64,000 nt of DNA from Bacteroidales bacterium (GTDB lineage Bacteria; Bacteroidota; Bacteroidia; Bacteroidales; UBA932): NCBI GenBank assembly GCA_017399905.1, contig JAFQAR010000102.1, positions 1 through 64,000 on the forward strand, written 5' to 3'. The first letter of the stretch is position 1; every line of letters begins with the position of its first letter. Positions 32,925 through 43,313 of the stretch are shown piece after piece. The notes under the pieces are model-generated. The model did no database searches, was not told the origin of the DNA, and saw nothing but the letters and a program-made list of their open reading frames with translations. The position numbers were made by a program, and so were the translations under genes.

Positions 32925-34033
32925 CACTTCTTGCTTGCGATAGTGTAGGTGAATCCGAAAAGGAGAGATTCCTTGAACTGTACCCTTCTCTTTGTCTGAC
33001 CGTCCTTCTCGCTGTAAATCCATACCTTGTCGTCATAGATCATATTTGTAGTAAAGGTAAGCGAGAAATATTTCGCAAGTTTCCAGTCGAACCTGTTATC
33101 CCAGTTCACACGGAGATTCTCCGGATGGGAAAGATAGTTCGAGAAGAGCACGAGCTGTGAAGTATACTTGAAGTTATCGTTCACATTGACCGCAATGTCA
33201 GCCTTTATCTGGGCACCGAACTCGAAACGTGCCGACCTGTAGAAGGCGCCAAGTTCTTCAGGAGTCACATCGCTCAGGTCCGTATCCTTGTACTGATCCT
33301 TCAGCTGCATTCCGTAGTTCTTCCTGAGAAGTTCATTCCTTACGATGACGACACCTCCGGTAAGAGGGGCGATATTGAGGGAAAGCCACTTGAAAGGCTT
33401 CACGTCGATACCGACAGCGAGATTGGTATATGCCGGAGCAAGGAAGCCTGACTTTACCTTACGCGCACCCTTCCACAACGCAACCTGGTCCTTATGCGGA
33501 AGGTCGTTGAGACCGGGAAGGTTTCCGTTTTCATCCGGCTGATACTTGTCTGCAGGAACGGAAGGGGTAAGATAGTCATATCCCGTATTGAACTGCGACT
33601 TGAAGTCATAGTTGACAGAGAGGGAGAAGTTCTTCATCTTCTCATTCTTGTATCCGAACTTGCTTTCAAAGTATATACGGTCGTCGCTCTTCTGGAGTAT
33701 AGGCTTTGAAGAAGCATACACGAAACCGTAGTCAAGCTGAAGACGGTTATTCCAGAACAGGTCGTTCTTCTTATAGTTCGCATTGCCGTCGATGAAGGCC
33801 TGCATGGTCACAGTATTGTCACCACCGGCCGCCCAGTTGGTCAGCGAAGTCTGACCGAACTTTATGTTGGTGGTAAGCGATTCAGACCAATACTTGGGCT
33901 TCTGCACCTTCTGCTCAGCCTTAGGGGACTCCATCAATGCCTTTGCAGCCTCCGCAGCCGCATCCTGCACATTCTGTGCACCGGCAGCTAAATATATAAA
34001 TATTGCAGATATTGAAATTACAATCCTTTTCAT
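32924..34033 (-). CDS. DUF3078 outer-membrane protein
   Basis: A 369-residue exported protein of the Bacteroidota family DUF3078. Signal peptide about 1-19 (YLAAGAQNV), a short Ala/Lys-rich stretch, then a predicted outer-membrane barrel with the typical opening WSESLTTNIKFGQTSLTNWAAGG (about 49-71, split by residue count) and alternating strands to the end (LLFGFTYTIASKK). Function is unknown; the family is thought to be a porin-like or biogenesis factor. It is cotranscribed with tilS and possibly with proS, 51 nt upstream. Confidence 0.87.
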   Translation of the reverse strand: MKRIVISISAIFIYLAAGAQNVQDAAAEAAKALMESPKAEQKVQKPKYWSESLTTNIKFGQTSLTNWAAGGDNTVTMQAFIDGNANYKKNDLFWNNRLQLDYGFVYASSKPILQKSDDRIYFESKFGYKNEKMKNFSLSVNYDFKSQFNTGYDYLTPSVPADKYQPDENGNLPGLNDLPHKDQVALWKGARKVKSGFLAPAYTNLAVGIDVKPFKWLSLNIAPLTGGVVIVRNELLRKNYGMQLKDQYKDTDLSDVTPEELGAFYRSARFEFGAQIKADIAVNVNDNFKYTSQLVLFSNYLSHPENLRVNWDNRFDWKLAKYFSLTFTTNMIYDDKVWIYSEKDGQTKRRVQFKESLLFGFTYTIASKK

Positions 34034-34084
34034 AGCTTTATCAGTAACCCGGAGCGACCGGGGATTATATTGTTATACTCCTGA

Positions 34085-35566
34085 TTAATACGAGATTGCG
34101 AAAAGTACCCTCTGATGAGATGGCTTTCCGGAATAGATACATGTACCTTCCTCGACGCAGACAGCGCTGTCTACAGGGATGCATCGTATGGTAGCCTTGG
34201 TCTCCTCCTTGATCTTCTCCTCAGTCTCAGGAGTACCGTCCCAGTGGCAGAGAAGGAAGCCGCCCTTCGTTATCTCTTCCTTGAACTCCTCCCATGTGTC
34301 GACCTTGCGGATGCTGCCGTCACGGAACTTGAGGGCCTTTGCATATATGTTCTCCTGAATGTCGTCAAGCAGAGCGCTGATAACCTCCGCAATGCCTTCC
34401 TGAGGATATGAAGCCTTCTCGCATGTGTCACGGCGTGCAAGCTCTACAGTACCGTTCTCAAGGTCACGTCCACCCATTGCAAGACGTACAGGAACACCCT
34501 TGAGCTCCCACTCGGCGAACTTGAATCCTGGACGGAGCGTGTCACGGCTGTCGATCTTAACACTGATGCCCTTTGCCTCGAGCTCCTTCTTGAACGAATC
34601 CATCTTGTCAAGGATAGCATTGTTCACCGCCTCATCCTTGCCTGTGATAGGAACCATCACGACCTGGATAGGAGCGAGCTTCGGAGGAAGCACAAGACCG
34701 TTATCATCGCCATGAGCCATGATGAGGGCTCCCATAAGTCGGGTAGAAACTCCCCATGAAGTAGCCCAGACATACTCCTGCTTTCCCTCCTTGTTGGTGA
34801 ACATCACGTCGAAAGCCTTTGCGAAGTTCTGTCCGAGGAAATGAGATGTACCGGCCTGAAGAGCCTTGCCGTCCTGCATAAGCGCCTCGATTGTCATTGT
34901 ATCGAGTGCTCCCGCGAAACGCTCGTTAGGGCTCTTGTGTCCTACCACTACAGGTACAGCCATATAGTTGCGCGCGAAATCAGCATATACGTTCACCATC
35001 TTCATTGTCTCCTCTTCAGCCTCCTGACGGGTGGCGTGAGCAGTATGGCCCTCCTGCCAGAGGAACTCCGCAGTACGGAGGAAAAGGCGTGTACGCATCT
35101 CCCAGCGCACAACATTCGCCCACTGGTTGCAGAGGATCGGAAGGTCTCTCCATGAAGTCACCCAGTTCTTGTATGTATTCCAGATGATGGTCTCTGAAGT
35201 CGGACGTACGATGAGTTCCTCCTCAAGCTTTGCGGAAGGATCCACAACGACACCGTTTCCGTCAGGCGAAGCCATGAGTCTGTGATGTGTCACGACAGCA
35301 CACTCCTTTGCGAAGCCCTCTACATGCTCGGCCTCACGGCTGAGGAATGACTTCGGAATGAAAAGCGGGAAATATGCATTCTGGTGTCCTGTATCCTTGA
35401 ACATCTTGTCAAGAACATCCTGCATCTTCTCCCAAATCGCATATCCGTATGGCTTGATAACCATACATCCCCTGACCGCAGAACGTTCCGCAAGGTCAGC
35501 CTTAACTACAAGATTGTCATACCACTGAGAGTAGTTATCCTCTCTTCTGGTCACTTCTTTTGCCAT
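34085..35566 (-). CDS. proS: Prolyl-tRNA synthetase (archaeal/eukaryotic type)
   Basis: Charges tRNA-Pro. The 493-residue enzyme lacks the YbaK-like editing insertion of the E. coli type and carries the extra C-terminal domain of the type 3 (eukaryote-like) ProRS. Class II motifs: motif 1 near [17 protein letters not shown] (about 35-51), [15 protein letters not shown] (about 120-134, motif 2 region), [13 protein letters not shown] (about 228-240), and motif 3 with [14 protein letters not shown] (about 270-283). The anticodon domain includes [15 protein letters not shown]. The ATG at 35566 was chosen since the 31 codons before it are not conserved-like and overlap the divergent regulatory region. 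Confidence 0.96.
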   Translation of the reverse strand: MAKEVTRREDNYSQWYDNLVVKADLAERSAVRGCMVIKPYGYAIWEKMQDVLDKMFKDTGHQNAYFPLFIPKSFLSREAEHVEGFAKECAVVTHHRLMASPDGNGVVVDPSAKLEEELIVRPTSETIIWNTYKNWVTSWRDLPILCNQWANVVRWEMRTRLFLRTAEFLWQEGHTAHATRQEAEEETMKMVNVYADFARNYMAVPVVVGHKSPNERFAGALDTMTIEALMQDGKALQAGTSHFLGQNFAKAFDVMFTNKEGKQEYVWATSWGVSTRLMGALIMAHGDDNGLVLPPKLAPIQVVMVPITGKDEAVNNAILDKMDSFKKELEAKGISVKIDSRDTLRPGFKFAEWELKGVPVRLAMGGRDLENGTVELARRDTCEKASYPQEGIAEVISALLDDIQENIYAKALKFRDGSIRKVDTWEEFKEEITKGGFLLCHWDGTPETEEKIKEETKATIRCIPVDSAVCVEEGTCIYSGKPSHQRVLFAISY

Positions 35567-35709
35567 TGTATTTTTGCTTTTTATTGTTTTTATCTCTATA
35601 ATTGTATTTGAATGTGCAACTCTGCGTCGTTCAGAAACGGTACAGTTATTGCAAAACAATACAGGTTGCGAAGATACGAAATTATTACAAATAAATAAGG
35701 AGAAAGACT

Positions 35710-36948
35710 ATGAAAATGAGAACACTGATGATGCTTGCTGCCTTCTGCATGCTCACATCATGCGGAACAGTGTCAAAACTCGCCTCCTCAGGCGACGGTC
35801 AGAAGTTTCAGGACGGAATCTACGGAAACACTCCTGATTTCAGGTCGAAAGCGGAAAAAGAGGAAAGCAAGGCGAAGACAGACGAACTCATTGCAAAGAC
35901 AAAGGAGTCTCCGATCTATCTGTTCGGTGACAGGAAGGATACCGTAATGATTCCTGAAAATTACAAGGCCACGATAAAATACGACCAGCAGCTCGGAAAC
36001 ACCGTGGTAACGGTGGAGGAAAACCCATACGACTGGCGAAACAACCTCAACCCGTGGTCCTGGTACACGCCTTACAGCATAGGAAGTTCATGGTACTGGA
36101 GCAGGCACTACAACCCTTGGTATTCATGGGGTTACAGAGGCTGGTACGACCCGTGGTACTACGGCAGTTACTGGGGCAGCTGGTATGACCCATGGTATTA
36201 CGGAGGATACTGGGGCTGGTACGACCCTTGGTATTACGGAGGCTATTGGGGCGGTTACCCTTGGTACGGCCATTATCATCCGTACTATTGCGGATGGTAC
36301 GGAGGCTGGGGACCTATATGGGGACACCATCATCACCACGGCCCTATCTACGGAGGCGGAAGCGTCAGGGACCGCTGGTACGGCCCGAGACATGAGACCG
36401 AAAACGACAGCAGGGTCTTCACAAACAGGACCACAGCCCGCAGAGGCCTCGGCACAAGCAGCAGCGTAAGCAGGAACAGCGTCACAGGCACCTCACGTTC
36501 TTCATCTGTAAGCAGGGCATCGTCAAGCGCTTCGACCGTAAGAAGAGCGACCGCATCAAGAGGCTCGTCATCCGTAAGCACAAGCAAGACCAATACAGCT
36601 GAAAGAAACCCGGGCACGACTTCACCTACATACAGAAGGCCGTCGTCAGGCAGCAGCCAGTCCTACAGAGGAGGCACTTCGGGCACACAGAGCAGAGGAA
36701 CGGTCGGAAGCGGTGCATCATCGGGCTACAACAGAGGATCCACCGTATCAAGAAGTTCTTCGACATATGACAGAAGCTCCTCATCGTCAGGCAGCTACAA
36801 CAGAAGCTCCTCGTCATCAGGCAGCAGGTCGTCATACAGCTCAGGCAGCGGTGGAGGCTACAGCCGGGGCGGCTCATCGTCAGGAGGTGGCGGCGGATAC
36901 AGCAGAGGCGGCTCGTCCGGCGGTTCATACGGCGGAGGAAGAAGATAG
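35710..36948 (+). CDS. Low-complexity lipoprotein, Trp/Tyr/Gly-rich repeats and Ser-rich tail
   Basis: A 412-residue lipoprotein (MLTSCGTVS, lipid Cys near 18). Residues about 20-115 are ordinary and charged. Residues about 116-220 are packed with Trp, Tyr, Gly and Pro, with three tandem units WYDPWYYG(S/G)YWG (145-182) and a HHHHH cluster near 215. Residues about 240-412 are Ser/Arg/Gly/Thr-rich with repeated SSSSGSYNRSS-like and GGYSRGGSS-like strings, ending GGGRR. The composition suggests a disordered, surface or stalk protein. I do not recognise a defined function. It is followed after 27 nt by the outer-membrane protein gene and is probably in one transcript with it. Confidence 0.8.
   Translation: MKMRTLMMLAAFCMLTSCGTVSKLASSGDGQKFQDGIYGNTPDFRSKAEKEESKAKTDELIAKTKESPIYLFGDRKDTVMIPENYKATIKYDQQLGNTVVTVEENPYDWRNNLNPWSWYTPYSIGSSWYWSRHYNPWYSWGYRGWYDPWYYGSYWGSWYDPWYYGGYWGWYDPWYYGGYWGGYPWYGHYHPYYCGWYGGWGPIWGHHHHHGPIYGGGSVRDRWYGPRHETENDSRVFTNRTTARRGLGTSSSVSRNSVTGTSRSSSVSRASSSASTVRRATASRGSSSVSTSKTNTAERNPGTTSPTYRRPSSGSSQSYRGGTSGTQSRGTVGSGASSGYNRGSTVSRSSSTYDRSSSSSGSYNRSSSSSGSRSSYSSGSGGGYSRGGSSSGGGGGYSRGGSSGGSYGGGRR
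36142..36255 (+). repeat. Three tandem coding repeats (39, 36, 39 bp)
   Basis: Units start TGGTA(C/T)GACCC and encode WYDPWYYGSYWGS, WYDPWYYGGYWG and WYDPWYYGGYWGG. Third-position differences between units show the repeat is not freshly copied. Confidence 0.85.
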
Positions 36949-36975
36949 ATTTTAACCCATTAAACAATTACGATT

Positions 36976-38589
36976 ATGAGAAAGACGGCAATTACAATTT
37001 CACTGATGCTTGCAGCGATATGCGGATATGCACAGAGTGCGTACGACGGCCTGCTGTTCAGTGAAAACAATTATGAGGGGACAGCCAGATCGGTAGCGAT
37101 GGGCAATGCCTTTACGGCTCTTGGCGGAGATCTCGGATCCGTAACGATAAACCCGGCAGGAAGTGCCGTGGCAGGATATTCTCAGATATCCTTCACTCCT
37201 GCACTCACATTCTCTGCAGCGACGGCACAGGGAGTATCCCCGTTCAGCGACGGCTCACTTCCATACTTCGAAAGGGCGATGAAAAGCAGCATGACACGAT
37301 TCGCTCTTCCTAACGTAGGAATGACATTCAACTGGAACACGAACAGGACTTCAGGACTCAAGAACCTTACATTCGGTTTCGTAGCCAGCAAGACAGGAAG
37401 CTGGGACGACGACATCTATGCAAACGGAGTGAACTCAACAACTTCATACATGGGTGCCCTCGCATGGGAAACTGACGGGATAGACGTTGCCGACCTCGAA
37501 GGAAGCAAGGCATACGACTATAGTCCATGGAGTTCGGTCATCGGATACCAGAGCGGAATGATCAGCCCCTTCGGAGGTAATACCGACAGATATGTAGGCG
37601 CCAGCGAGCTCGTATTCGACAACGGAGACATCGTCCTCGGCGGAGCTCTCGACCAGACCTACGGAAGAAGGGTGACCGGTAACAAATACGATTATGTGTT
37701 CAATCTCGGAGGAAACGTATCCGACTTTATCTACTTCGGAGCCAACCTCGGAATCAGTACGCTCAACTACGGATACGACGAGTATTTCAAGGAAGCCGCG
37801 ATAGATCCGGCAGACTTTGAAATAGGTCTTGACAACGGAGAGACAATGTACTTCAGTCAGATGAAGCACCGCTATTCCTATCAGGCCGACGGTTCGGGAT
37901 TCTACGCAAAATTCGGAGTCATCGTGACACCGGGAGCAGGACTCCGAATCGGAGCAGCAGTCCAGACGCCTACCCTCAACACCATTACGGAAAGGTGGCA
38001 GGAAAACGGAGAGACCGAGTTCACCTCATCAAAGTACAATGGCTTCGCATCAAGTCCTGAAGGAGAATACAGATATACTTTCCGTTCACCGTTCAGAGCG
38101 AACTTCGGACTTGCCTACACTCTCGGAAACTTCGCGGTGATCAGTGCAGACTACGAACTCTGCAACTACGGACAGATGCAGTTCCGCACAGACGGCTCGG
38201 ACAGAGACTACTTTGAAGACGTGAACAATGACATCAAGTCACGCTTCGGCACCTCCCACATGCTCAGAGCAGGAGCTGAGGTAAAGCTTGGGGCCCTCGC
38301 TGCAAGAGTCGGATACGGACTTACAAGTTCACCTGAAAAGATCAGTTCATGGGGCACAGAGATGCCTGTAACCTACAGACAGAACGTATCATTCGGTCTC
38401 GGCTACAGTTCTAAAGGCTCGTTCTTCGCCGACATTGCAGCAAGAACGACAATGGTCAGCGACGAATACTACATGCCTTACAGCGACTACATCCTCGATG
38501 ATGAAGACAACATCCTCGACCCCGCTCCGGAGATCATGATCCACAGATCCAACTGGAAAGTCCTCCTCACCCTCGGCTGGAGGTTTTAG
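36976..38589 (+). CDS. FadL/OmpP1-like outer-membrane transport protein
   Basis: A 537-residue exported protein. Signal peptide about 1-19 (ICGYAQSAY), then the family opening YEGTARSVAMGNAFTALGGD (about 34-53) and SVTINPAGSAV, which is typical of FadL/OmpP1-like long-chain fatty acid or hydrophobic-compound channels. The remainder is beta-rich and ends WKVLLTLGWRF with a C-terminal Phe, the outer-membrane barrel signal. Substrate unknown. It follows the Ser-rich lipoprotein and is closed by a strong bidirectional terminator. Confidence 0.83.
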   Translation: MRKTAITISLMLAAICGYAQSAYDGLLFSENNYEGTARSVAMGNAFTALGGDLGSVTINPAGSAVAGYSQISFTPALTFSAATAQGVSPFSDGSLPYFERAMKSSMTRFALPNVGMTFNWNTNRTSGLKNLTFGFVASKTGSWDDDIYANGVNSTTSYMGALAWETDGIDVADLEGSKAYDYSPWSSVIGYQSGMISPFGGNTDRYVGASELVFDNGDIVLGGALDQTYGRRVTGNKYDYVFNLGGNVSDFIYFGANLGISTLNYGYDEYFKEAAIDPADFEIGLDNGETMYFSQMKHRYSYQADGSGFYAKFGVIVTPGAGLRIGAAVQTPTLNTITERWQENGETEFTSSKYNGFASSPEGEYRYTFRSPFRANFGLAYTLGNFAVISADYELCNYGQMQFRTDGSDRDYFEDVNNDIKSRFGTSHMLRAGAEVKLGALAARVGYGLTSSPEKISSWGTEMPVTYRQNVSFGLGYSSKGSFFADIAARTTMVSDEYYMPYSDYILDDEDNILDPAPEIMIHRSNWKVLLTLGWRF

Positions 38590-38611
38590 GACAAAAACAT
38601 ATGTCAACAAA

Positions 38612-38645
38612 GAAAGGGAGACCGGAATGATCCGGTCTCCCTTTC
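38612..38645. terminator. Bidirectional intrinsic terminator
   Basis: GAAAGGGAGACCGGA (38612-38626) and TCCGGTCTCCCTTTC (38631-38645) pair perfectly over 15 bp with a 4-nt loop. It separates the FadL-like gene from convergent infB and can serve both. Confidence 0.88.
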
Positions 38646-38664
38646 TTTCGTATGGAGCAACGCC

Positions 38665-41481
38665 TTAGAGCGTCCTCTTGATCTCTTCGATGGTGTAGGC
38701 CTCGACAACGTCACCGATCTTGATGTCGTTATATCCCTGGATGTTAAGACCGCAGTCCATACCGGTGAGCACCTCCTTCACATCGTCCTTGAATCTCTTG
38801 AGAGATCCGAGCTCTCCAGTATAGACAACGATACCGTCGCGGATCACGCGCACCTTCGCTGTCCTCTGGAGCTTACCCTCACGGACGATACATCCGGCGA
38901 TAGTACCGACCTTGGATATCTTGAATGTCTCCTGGACCTCTGCAGTGGCAGTGACTGTCTCCTTCTGCTCAGGCTCGAGCATACCTTCGATACCGCTCTT
39001 GAGCTCGTTGATACAGTCGTAGATGACTGAGTAGAGACGGATTTCGATCTCCTCCTTCTCAGCAAGCTTTCTTGCAGAAGGCATAGGACGTACCTGGAAA
39101 CCGATGATGATCGCATCCGAAGCCGCTGCGAGAAGGATATCCGACTCTGAAATCGCTCCGACCGCCTTGTGGATCACATTCACGCGAACCTCCTCGGTCG
39201 AAAGCTTGATGATAGAGTCTGAGAGAGCCTCCACTGAACCGTCCACGTCTCCCTTGACGATGACATTGAGTTCCTTGAAGTTTCCGATGGCGATACGGCG
39301 TCCGATCTCCTCGAGAGTCATATGCTTCTGGGTCTTGATGCCCTGGATACGGATGAGCTGTTCACGCTTGTTTGCAATATCCTTGGCCTCCTTCTCGTCT
39401 GCCATGATGTTGAATGTCTCACCGGCAGTTGGAGCGCCGTTAAGTCCGAGTACCGAAACCGGAGTCGACGGACCGGCCGCCTCAACCTTCTGGCCACGCT
39501 CATTGAACATAGCCTTCACACGACCTGTATAGCATCCTGAAAGCATCACGTCTCCCACCCTCATGGTTCCGTTCTGAACGAGGATTGTGGCGAGATAACC
39601 GCGACCCTTGTCAAGCGACGACTCGATGACTGCACCTGACGCCCTCCTGTTAGGGTTTGCCTTGAGCTCGAGCATCTCCGCCTCAAGAAGCACCTTCTCG
39701 AGAAGCAGGTCCACATTGATACCCTTCTTTGCAGAAATCTCCTGGCACTGGTATTTACCGCCCCAGTCCTCCACAAGGATGTTCATGTTAGAAAGCTGCT
39801 CACGTATCTTGTCAGGATTTGCACCTGGCTTATCGATCTTGTTGATCGCAAAGATCATAGGCACACCTGCCGCCTGCGCATGGTTGATAGCCTCAACTGT
39901 CTGAGGCATGATGCAGTCGTCGGCAGCGATAATGATGATGGCGACGTCCGTCATCTTCGCACCACGGGCACGCATCGCGGTAAACGCCTCATGACCAGGG
40001 GTATCGAGGAATGTTATCCTCTGTCCGTCAGGAAGCTTCACATTATATGCACCGATGTGCTGGGTAATACCACCGGCCTCACCTGCAATCACATTCGCCT
40101 TACGGATATAGTCGAGGAGCGAAGTCTTACCGTGGTCTACGTGTCCCATCACCGTGATCACCGGTGGACGAGGGAGAAGATCTTCCTCAGTATCCTCAGC
40201 CTCACCCTGAGCGATCGCATCCGTAAGGTTTGCAGTCACGAACTCGACCTCATATCCGAACTCTTCCGCAACGAGGACGAGTGTCTCCGCATCGAGACGC
40301 TGGTTGATGGACACCATCATTCCGAGACTCATGCAGGCACCGATCACCTTGGTCACAGGAGTATTGTTCATAAGGGTTGCAAGGTCGTTTACAGTAACGA
40401 ACTCCGTCACCTTGAGGACCTTCTGCTCGAGTTCCTGCATCTCCATCTCCTCCTGCATCCTCTGCGATGCCAGCTCCCTCTTCTCCTTCCTATGCTTTGC
40501 TCCGAAGTTCGACTTCTTTCCTTCGTTCATGCGGGCATAAGTCTCCTTGATCTGCTTCTGGATCTCCTTCTGCATCTCCTCCTGCTCCGCCTCGGTCATA
40601 GGCTTGAACTTGTCACCGCCACGGTCGCGACGGTTCTTCTTCGCGTTCTTGCCCTGCTGAGCCGCATTGGCTCCAGGATGGTTCTTATTGTCCTTCTTAT
40701 CCTTTCTGGCCGCATTGTTTGAAGCTTCAACCTTGGTCACATCCACCTTCTGGCTTCCGCCATCCTTTCCGATACGGTCTCTCTTCTTCTTTTTCTTCTT
40801 CTTGTCGAACTGGGACAAGTCGATCTTGTCAACAACCTTAGGACCTGCAAGCTTTTCAACCTCGATCTTCACCTCACGAGGTTCAGCAGGCGCTGGAGCC
40901 GGTGCCGGCTCAACCGCTGGGGTCGGGGCGGGAGCTGGCTTCTCCTCTGCTGCTGGCTCTGGTTCAGGCTTCTTCTCGACAGCCGGTGCAGGCTTCTTCT
41001 TGTCGAACTGAGACAGGTCGATCCTGTCAACGACCTTCGGGCCGGCAACAGTCACGGTCTTCTGCTCTTCAGGGGCTGGAGCTGGAGCCGGTGCAACCGG
41101 TACAGCAACAGGAGCAGGTGTCTCATTCTCGACAGGTTTCACTTCAGTTTCAGCAGGACGCACCTCCTTGGCCGTTTCAGTATTGAGCACATTGCTCTTG
41201 ATGACGACCTCCTTCTCAGGAGCCTCCTCCTCTTCACGGCTCGGCTTCTTCTTCGATCCCATCTCAATGATCTCCTTGAGCTTGATCGTAACCTTCTCCG
41301 AGTCCTTCTTAAGTTTCTGGTCTTCACCGAACTTAGCCTCTATAGCCGGCAGATACTCATCCGAAATCTTGGCGTTCGGATTCATATCCACATTGGCTCC
41401 TTTCTCATTGAGGAAATCAACGAGACGGGCAAGTCCGATGCTGAATTGCTTTGTAAGTTTACTTAATCTGATTTCTGCCAT
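38665..41481 (-). CDS. infB: Translation initiation factor IF-2
   Basis: IF-2 is the GTPase that brings fMet-tRNA to the 30S subunit. The 938-residue protein has an N-terminal IF2_N-like segment (about 1-50), a long Pro/Ala/Glu and Lys-rich linker (about 70-310), then the G domain with G1 at 446-453 (GHVDHGKT), DTPGHEAF (G3) and NKID (G4), followed by domains II, III and the tRNA-binding C-terminal domain. The linker contains a duplicated module: [19 protein letters not shown] and [19 protein letters not shown]. It is the last gene of rimP-nusA-infB, 21 nt after nusA. Confidence 0.98.
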   Translation of the reverse strand: MAEIRLSKLTKQFSIGLARLVDFLNEKGANVDMNPNAKISDEYLPAIEAKFGEDQKLKKDSEKVTIKLKEIIEMGSKKKPSREEEEAPEKEVVIKSNVLNTETAKEVRPAETEVKPVENETPAPVAVPVAPAPAPAPEEQKTVTVAGPKVVDRIDLSQFDKKKPAPAVEKKPEPEPAAEEKPAPAPTPAVEPAPAPAPAEPREVKIEVEKLAGPKVVDKIDLSQFDKKKKKKKRDRIGKDGGSQKVDVTKVEASNNAARKDKKDNKNHPGANAAQQGKNAKKNRRDRGGDKFKPMTEAEQEEMQKEIQKQIKETYARMNEGKKSNFGAKHRKEKRELASQRMQEEMEMQELEQKVLKVTEFVTVNDLATLMNNTPVTKVIGACMSLGMMVSINQRLDAETLVLVAEEFGYEVEFVTANLTDAIAQGEAEDTEEDLLPRPPVITVMGHVDHGKTSLLDYIRKANVIAGEAGGITQHIGAYNVKLPDGQRITFLDTPGHEAFTAMRARGAKMTDVAIIIIAADDCIMPQTVEAINHAQAAGVPMIFAINKIDKPGANPDKIREQLSNMNILVEDWGGKYQCQEISAKKGINVDLLLEKVLLEAEMLELKANPNRRASGAVIESSLDKGRGYLATILVQNGTMRVGDVMLSGCYTGRVKAMFNERGQKVEAAGPSTPVSVLGLNGAPTAGETFNIMADEKEAKDIANKREQLIRIQGIKTQKHMTLEEIGRRIAIGNFKELNVIVKGDVDGSVEALSDSIIKLSTEEVRVNVIHKAVGAISESDILLAAASDAIIIGFQVRPMPSARKLAEKEEIEIRLYSVIYDCINELKSGIEGMLEPEQKETVTATAEVQETFKISKVGTIAGCIVREGKLQRTAKVRVIRDGIVVYTGELGSLKRFKDDVKEVLTGMDCGLNIQGYNDIKIGDVVEAYTIEEIKRTL

Positions 41482-41502
41482 ATATTACCCCCTTGTAAAT
41501 TA

Positions 41503-42762
41503 TTATTCTTCGTCTTCAAACTCCGCACGGAGGATATCAAGGATCTCCGCAACGGTCTCATCTTCGAGGTCAGCCCTCTTGGCTATATCCTCTGCAGAAA
41601 GAGCAAGCACGCTCTTCGCTGTGTCGCAACCGATGCTCTGGAGCTTCTCAATGATCCACTCATCGATCACGTCGTTGAACTCTACGAGGAGTACATCTTC
41701 CTCCTCATCCTCAAGATCTTCCTTAGGAAGCTCCCTCCACACTTCAATCTCCTTTCCTACGAGCATTCCGGCGAGTCTGATGTTGCATCCGCCCTTACCG
41801 ATACCCTTCTTCACTTCATCAGGAAGCATGTATACCTTGATCTTCTCCTCTTCAGGTCCGCCGAGAACTATAGAAGATATCTTTGCAGGATTGAGAGCCC
41901 TCTGGATGAGGAGCTGAGTATTGCCTGTCCACTGGAGCACGTCGATGTTCTCATTGCGGAGCTCACGTACGATTCCGATGATGCGGGCACCCTTCACGCC
42001 GATACATGCTCCGATTGGGTCAATCCTCTCGTCATATGACTCTACAGCCACCTTTGCACGCTCACCAGGGATACGTACAACCTTCTTAATGGTGATGAGG
42101 CCGTCATAGATTTCAGGAACCTCCTGCTCGAAGAGCTTCTCGAGGAACTCAGGAGTAGTTCTTGAAAGCACGATGTAAGGAGTGGTGTTGTTCTTCATCT
42201 CCACACTCTTGATGATAGCCCTCACAGTATCGTTCTTCTTGAAGTGCTCGCCAGGGATCTGCTCCGACTTAGGGAGTCTGAGCTCGTTGCCGTCCTCATC
42301 GAGGATAAGGACTTCCTTTGCCCAAGTCTGATAAACCTCACCGGTAAAGATCTCACCGATCTTACCTACATACTTATTGTAAAGGTTAGCCTTCTCTATG
42401 TCCATGATGCGGCCCTGAAGGTTCTGACGGATATTGAGGATACCACGGCGTCCGAAGTCCTTGAGTTCCACCTTCTTTGCAAAGGTCTCGCCGATTTCGT
42501 AGTCATCGCCGTCAGCATTGACTTCCTCGAGGGAGATCTCCGTGTTCGGATCCTCTACCTCCTCGACAACCTCCCTGTTCCAATAGATCTCGCAGTCTCC
42601 CTTGTCGATATTGATGATGATATCGAAATTGTCTGCAGAACCGTAGGTCTTGGTGATCTGAGTCCTGAACACATCTTCGAGCACACCCATCATCGTAGGC
42701 CTGTCGATATTCTTCTGGTTCTTGAACTCAGCAAAAGCGTCTTTAAGCTCAATCTTTTCCAT
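41503..42762 (-). CDS. nusA: Transcription termination/antitermination factor NusA
   Basis: NusA binds RNA polymerase and nascent RNA to control pausing, termination and antitermination. The 419-residue protein has the N-terminal polymerase-binding domain (about 1-130), S1 domain (about 135-205, GKIGEIFTGEVYQ), KH1 and KH2 (about 215-350, with CIGVKGARIIGIVREL and GKGGCNIRLAGMLVG) and a short acidic C-terminal region ending in a helix-hairpin-helix-like unit (SIGCDTAKSVLALSAEDIA). This is the usual Bacteroidota form with a single shortened C-terminal domain. It is 21 nt after rimP. Confidence 0.97.
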   Translation of the reverse strand: MEKIELKDAFAEFKNQKNIDRPTMMGVLEDVFRTQITKTYGSADNFDIIINIDKGDCEIYWNREVVEEVEDPNTEISLEEVNADGDDYEIGETFAKKVELKDFGRRGILNIRQNLQGRIMDIEKANLYNKYVGKIGEIFTGEVYQTWAKEVLILDEDGNELRLPKSEQIPGEHFKKNDTVRAIIKSVEMKNNTTPYIVLSRTTPEFLEKLFEQEVPEIYDGLITIKKVVRIPGERAKVAVESYDERIDPIGACIGVKGARIIGIVRELRNENIDVLQWTGNTQLLIQRALNPAKISSIVLGGPEEEKIKVYMLPDEVKKGIGKGGCNIRLAGMLVGKEIEVWRELPKEDLEDEEEDVLLVEFNDVIDEWIIEKLQSIGCDTAKSVLALSAEDIAKRADLEDETVAEILDILRAEFEDEE

Positions 42763-42783
42763 TTTCTTTATTGTTATTTTTTA

Positions 42784-43251
42784 TTAATTGAATTCAATGT
42801 ATGGTCTTACGGCATTGACCTGGTCCATCGTGAAACGGTCCTCATGCTCCACAAGTTCCTTCTTCTTCTTTCCTTCGACAGCTTCCTTGACCGAATATTT
42901 CAAGGTAATGCTTTCCTCGTCAGCGTCCGACAGCAAGGCGACCATCTTCCGTCCTCCCTTCAAAGAAACTTCAACCTTCGTTCCCACAGCCTTCCTGAAC
43001 TGCCTGTACACCTTGAAAGGCTGGTCAAGACCTGCGGAACTCACTGTCAGAGAGTAGTCCTCGGCCTCCCTGTCGAACTTCGTTTCGAAGTATCTGCTTA
43101 TCGAAACGCAGTCGTCAAGCTCTATCCTTCCCTCTTCCGATTCCACAATAACGATAATATCGTTATCTTTGCTGACTGAAACATCAACAATGAAGCAACC
43201 GCGTGCAACGATTTCGTCACCGATTGCATCTATAATATCTGATACGTTCAT
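42784..43251 (-). CDS. rimP: Ribosome maturation factor RimP
   Basis: RimP acts early in 30S assembly. The 155-residue protein has the alpha/beta N-terminal domain (about 1-80, with VSKDNDIIVIVESEEGRIELDDCVSIS around 24-50 and the LTVSSAGLDQPF signature near 75-86) and a C-terminal Sm-like barrel (about 88-150). It is the first gene of the conserved rimP-nusA-infB operon and lies 63 nt from a consensus promoter, with a terminator-like hairpin between. Confidence 0.95.
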   Translation of the reverse strand: MNVSDIIDAIGDEIVARGCFIVDVSVSKDNDIIVIVESEEGRIELDDCVSISRYFETKFDREAEDYSLTVSSAGLDQPFKVYRQFRKAVGTKVEVSLKGGRKMVALLSDADEESITLKYSVKEAVEGKKKKELVEHEDRFTMDQVNAVRPYIEFN

Positions 43252-43277
43252 TGCAATTCGTGTTAATGCATAAAATA

Positions 43278-43297
43278 AGGGGGCTTCCTAGCCCCCT
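43278..43297 (-). promoter_or_regulatory. Terminator-like hairpin in the rimP-nusA-infB leader
   Basis: AGGGGGC/GCCCCCT arms (43278-43284 and 43291-43297, 6-nt loop) lie between promoter and rimP start. On the transcribed minus strand the hairpin is followed by TTATTTTA, a weak intrinsic terminator layout that could act as an attenuator. Confidence 0.6.
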
Positions 43298-43313
43298 GAT
43301 CATTCTCACGGTG

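Noticed and set aside
34048..34062. CCCGG/CCGGG hairpin between DUF3078 and proS as a terminator
   Set aside because: The stem is only 5 bp and no T tract follows on the minus strand, so read-through from proS into DUF3078 is possible.
39880..40722. Open frame of 280 codons on the plus strand
   Set aside because: It is antisense to infB, including the G-domain region, and mirrors its codon use.
42244..43179. Open frame of 311 codons on the plus strand
   Set aside because: It runs antisense across nusA and rimP, both unmistakable. No promoter or domain supports it.
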